From Pelargonium cotyledonis (lineage: Eukaryota; Streptophyta; Magnoliopsida; Geraniales; Geraniaceae): 22,611 nucleotides of DNA. The notes below the pieces were generated by a model, which saw only the letters and a list, made by a program, of their open reading frames with translations, did not search any database and was not told the DNA's origin. This document shows, piece after piece, positions 21,046-22,611 of the stretch; the first letter of the stretch is position 1; each line of letters starts with the position of its first letter. The position numbers were made by a program, and so were the translations under genes. The DNA is taken from positions 1 through 22,611 of the forward strand of contig JAYMTA010000987.1 of NCBI GenBank assembly GCA_036897625.1. Reading direction: 5' to 3'.

Positions 21046-22031
21046 TTTTTTTTTCTTTATTAACTTTCTAGGATTCAACGATGAGTGGATACATAAAAAC
21101 CCTTCTGCACCTCTTTTTCTTTTCTCTCCTCCCAATATATCCAAACACTCCTTATTTATTGGTTATTTTCTCTCATTTTCTGTTTCTTTTTCTTCTCTCT
21201 TTCTTTTATTTTTTTCACTTTTCAGTTGGTCTCTCTCACCAAACCAACAAACAAGAAACACATCAAAGTAAATTCAGGAAAAGGAAAAAATACAAATGAG
21301 AATATGGTTAAAACAAATGGAAATTTTCCGTTCTTGATTTAGAAGAAAATATACAAGTGGGACTATAAGTAATTTGTGAATTATGGGATATTTTTTATAT
21401 GTTATAATTACACAACTTATATGATAAAATGTAAATCCAAAAATCCCAATTTAATATAAGATGGGTCTGAATCTGAAGTTGGTCAAGTTTTGCAACTTTT
21501 TGCTTGGACTTTTCTGTGCTGTATAAGGTTTGGCTACACTTTTCTTTTCTAGTATTATAATAATATTATTACATAATTTTCTTTTTCTCCTTTAATTCAC
21601 AACCAATTCTATTGAATTTTGTCTTAAGAAGGAAGCTGTAGTTATTTTATTTATTTAACATCATTACATTGTTTTCATTATCTTTATGAAAAAACTAGTC
21701 TACTCATAGCCCAATACCATGGTGGATAATTATTGACAAAATGTTGGTATCTAGATCCAGATCAAATTATCAACCACCATCGGATTTATAAACAAAATAA
21801 CTTAGATATTTTCTAAAGGATCAACTGTATAGGTTCAAGTTAAATTAATATTATTAAAATTATTTGATGAGTACATTTTAGCTCGGTCATGAGAAAATTA
21901 GGATATGTTAGAGTCATATTCACGTGTTAAAGTTGTTGTTTTAAAATAATTCAAGTGTGGAATTTTGAAAAATAAAAATTGAAGGCTTGAAAATTTGAGT
22001 GCGGAGCTGGAGACTTTAATCTTTACTCTTA
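21046..22031. other. Intergenic upstream of CPK, no gene recognised
   Basis: AT-rich, with pyrimidine-rich stretches at 21110-21235. The open frame at 21081-21299 is a low-complexity F/L/S-rich product of that T-rich DNA and is not called. Distal promoter elements of the kinase gene may lie here but none is certain. Confidence 0.5.
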
Positions 22032-22611
22032 GGCTGCGTTTGGATTAGAATTTTGATGGGAATGAGAATGATTCTCATTCCATTTGTCATTCCTTCCATT
22101 CTCATTGCCATTTCGATTCCCATGAAATGTTGTTTGGATCAATTAAAGTGTGGGAATAAGAATTATTTTTATTACAATTGTTATTATTTGATTAAAAAAA
22201 ATATTAAATTGTTAAAAATAAAATCGATCAAAATATTCACACTTTTACAAATATCTAAATAATTATATCAAAAAAATCATTACTTGTAATTTAAAAATTG
22301 ATAAGCGCTACAATTTGTTTAATATAAAAAATCACTACCAAAATTTGAATTGTCGCAACTGATTTAATGGATCGGATTCGAATTAATGTCTAAAAATTAG
22401 AATTCGAAAACATAAATTCAAATCCGATGTGAAATGTGAATCGTCACAACTGATTTTGAATGTGTATATATATGTGTATGTGTGTGTGCGCGCGCTTGTT
22501 AATTAAATTCATAATTCGATTTCATTTAATCCGAACTTCTTTCATATCAGATTGTAATTTATGTTTATAAATCTGAATTCGAAAACATAAATTCTTTGAT
22601 GCGAATTTCGA
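22032..22611. mobile_element. Edge of an unclassified DNA-transposon-like repeat
   Basis: The sequence changes at TTA|GGCTGCGTTTGGATT, a terminus type seen on many plant MITE-like DNA elements (hAT or PIF/Harbinger style). It is followed by a near-perfect 23-bp palindrome at 22059-22081 (GGAATGAGAAT mirrored around one base). Further in, the 20-mer GAATTCGAAAACATAAATTC occurs at 22400-22419 and 22575-22594, and GTCRCAACTGATTT occurs near 22352 and 22442. No matching right terminus appears before the window ends, so class and size are open. Confidence 0.45.
22461..22495 (+). repeat. Mixed TG/TA/CG dinucleotide microsatellite
   Basis: Alternating purine-pyrimidine run GTGTATATATATGTGTATG followed by (TG)n and (CG)n, about 35 bp. 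Such runs can adopt Z-DNA and mutate readily. It sits inside the repeat at the window end. Confidence 0.8.

Noticed and set aside
21081..21299. 72-codon plus-strand frame upstream of CPK
   Set aside because: It is an F/L/S-rich low-complexity product of pyrimidine-rich DNA with no support as a gene.

Overview
This window is plant nuclear DNA, most likely from a eudicot. The evidence is an AT-rich background, short GT-AG introns, plant-type retroelements (Ty1/copia with an initiator-Met-tRNA primer site, L1-type LINE), and one intact plant-specific calcium-dependent protein kinase (CDPK) gene. I cannot name the species from the sequence alone.

Layout. Positions 1-8290 are a nested block of transposable elements. 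Bases 1-2791 look like the right arm of a CACTA-type DNA transposon: CpG-rich subterminal repeats built on the palindrome AACGACGTCGTT, then TTGTAG/CTACAA repeats, then a terminus reading CACTACTAAAA on the minus strand. It interrupts an antisense, 5'-truncated L1-type LINE (2792-3679). A 4,523-bp Ty1/copia element (3680-8202) has also inserted into that LINE, with 209-bp LTRs and a perfect 5-bp target duplication. Its gag-pol is broken by nine in-frame stops and three frameshifts.

Positions 8290-14400 hold non-coding accessory DNA. They include a 270-bp Mutator-type MITE with a perfect 10-bp target duplication (8301-8570), a ~1.28-kb element with ~240-bp inverted repeats (10072-11351), several minisatellites (11701-12420, 13266-13451), two Helitron-like 3' ends of one family (13051 and 14381), and the 3' remnant of a second copia element on the minus strand (13561-about 14075).

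The only intact protein gene is on the minus strand, 20408 down to 16382. It has eight coding exons encoding a 534-residue CDPK closest to Arabidopsis CPK7/CPK8: N-myristoylation/palmitoylation motif, Ser/Thr kinase domain, autoinhibitory junction and four EF-hands. A probable leader intron lies in the 5' UTR, and the presumed promoter side carries CT/GA and T tracts. Past 21 kb the sequence is AT-rich intergenic DNA ending in the edge of another repeat (from about 22032).

No operon-like cooperation exists here. The CDPK gene is a stand-alone calcium-signalling gene flanked downstream by a repeat-dense, gene-poor stretch. The most unusual parts are the palindromic CpG-rich array at 320-1600, the mismatch between the young-looking LTRs and heavily broken coding region of the copia element, and the long inverted-repeat element at 10-11.4 kb.
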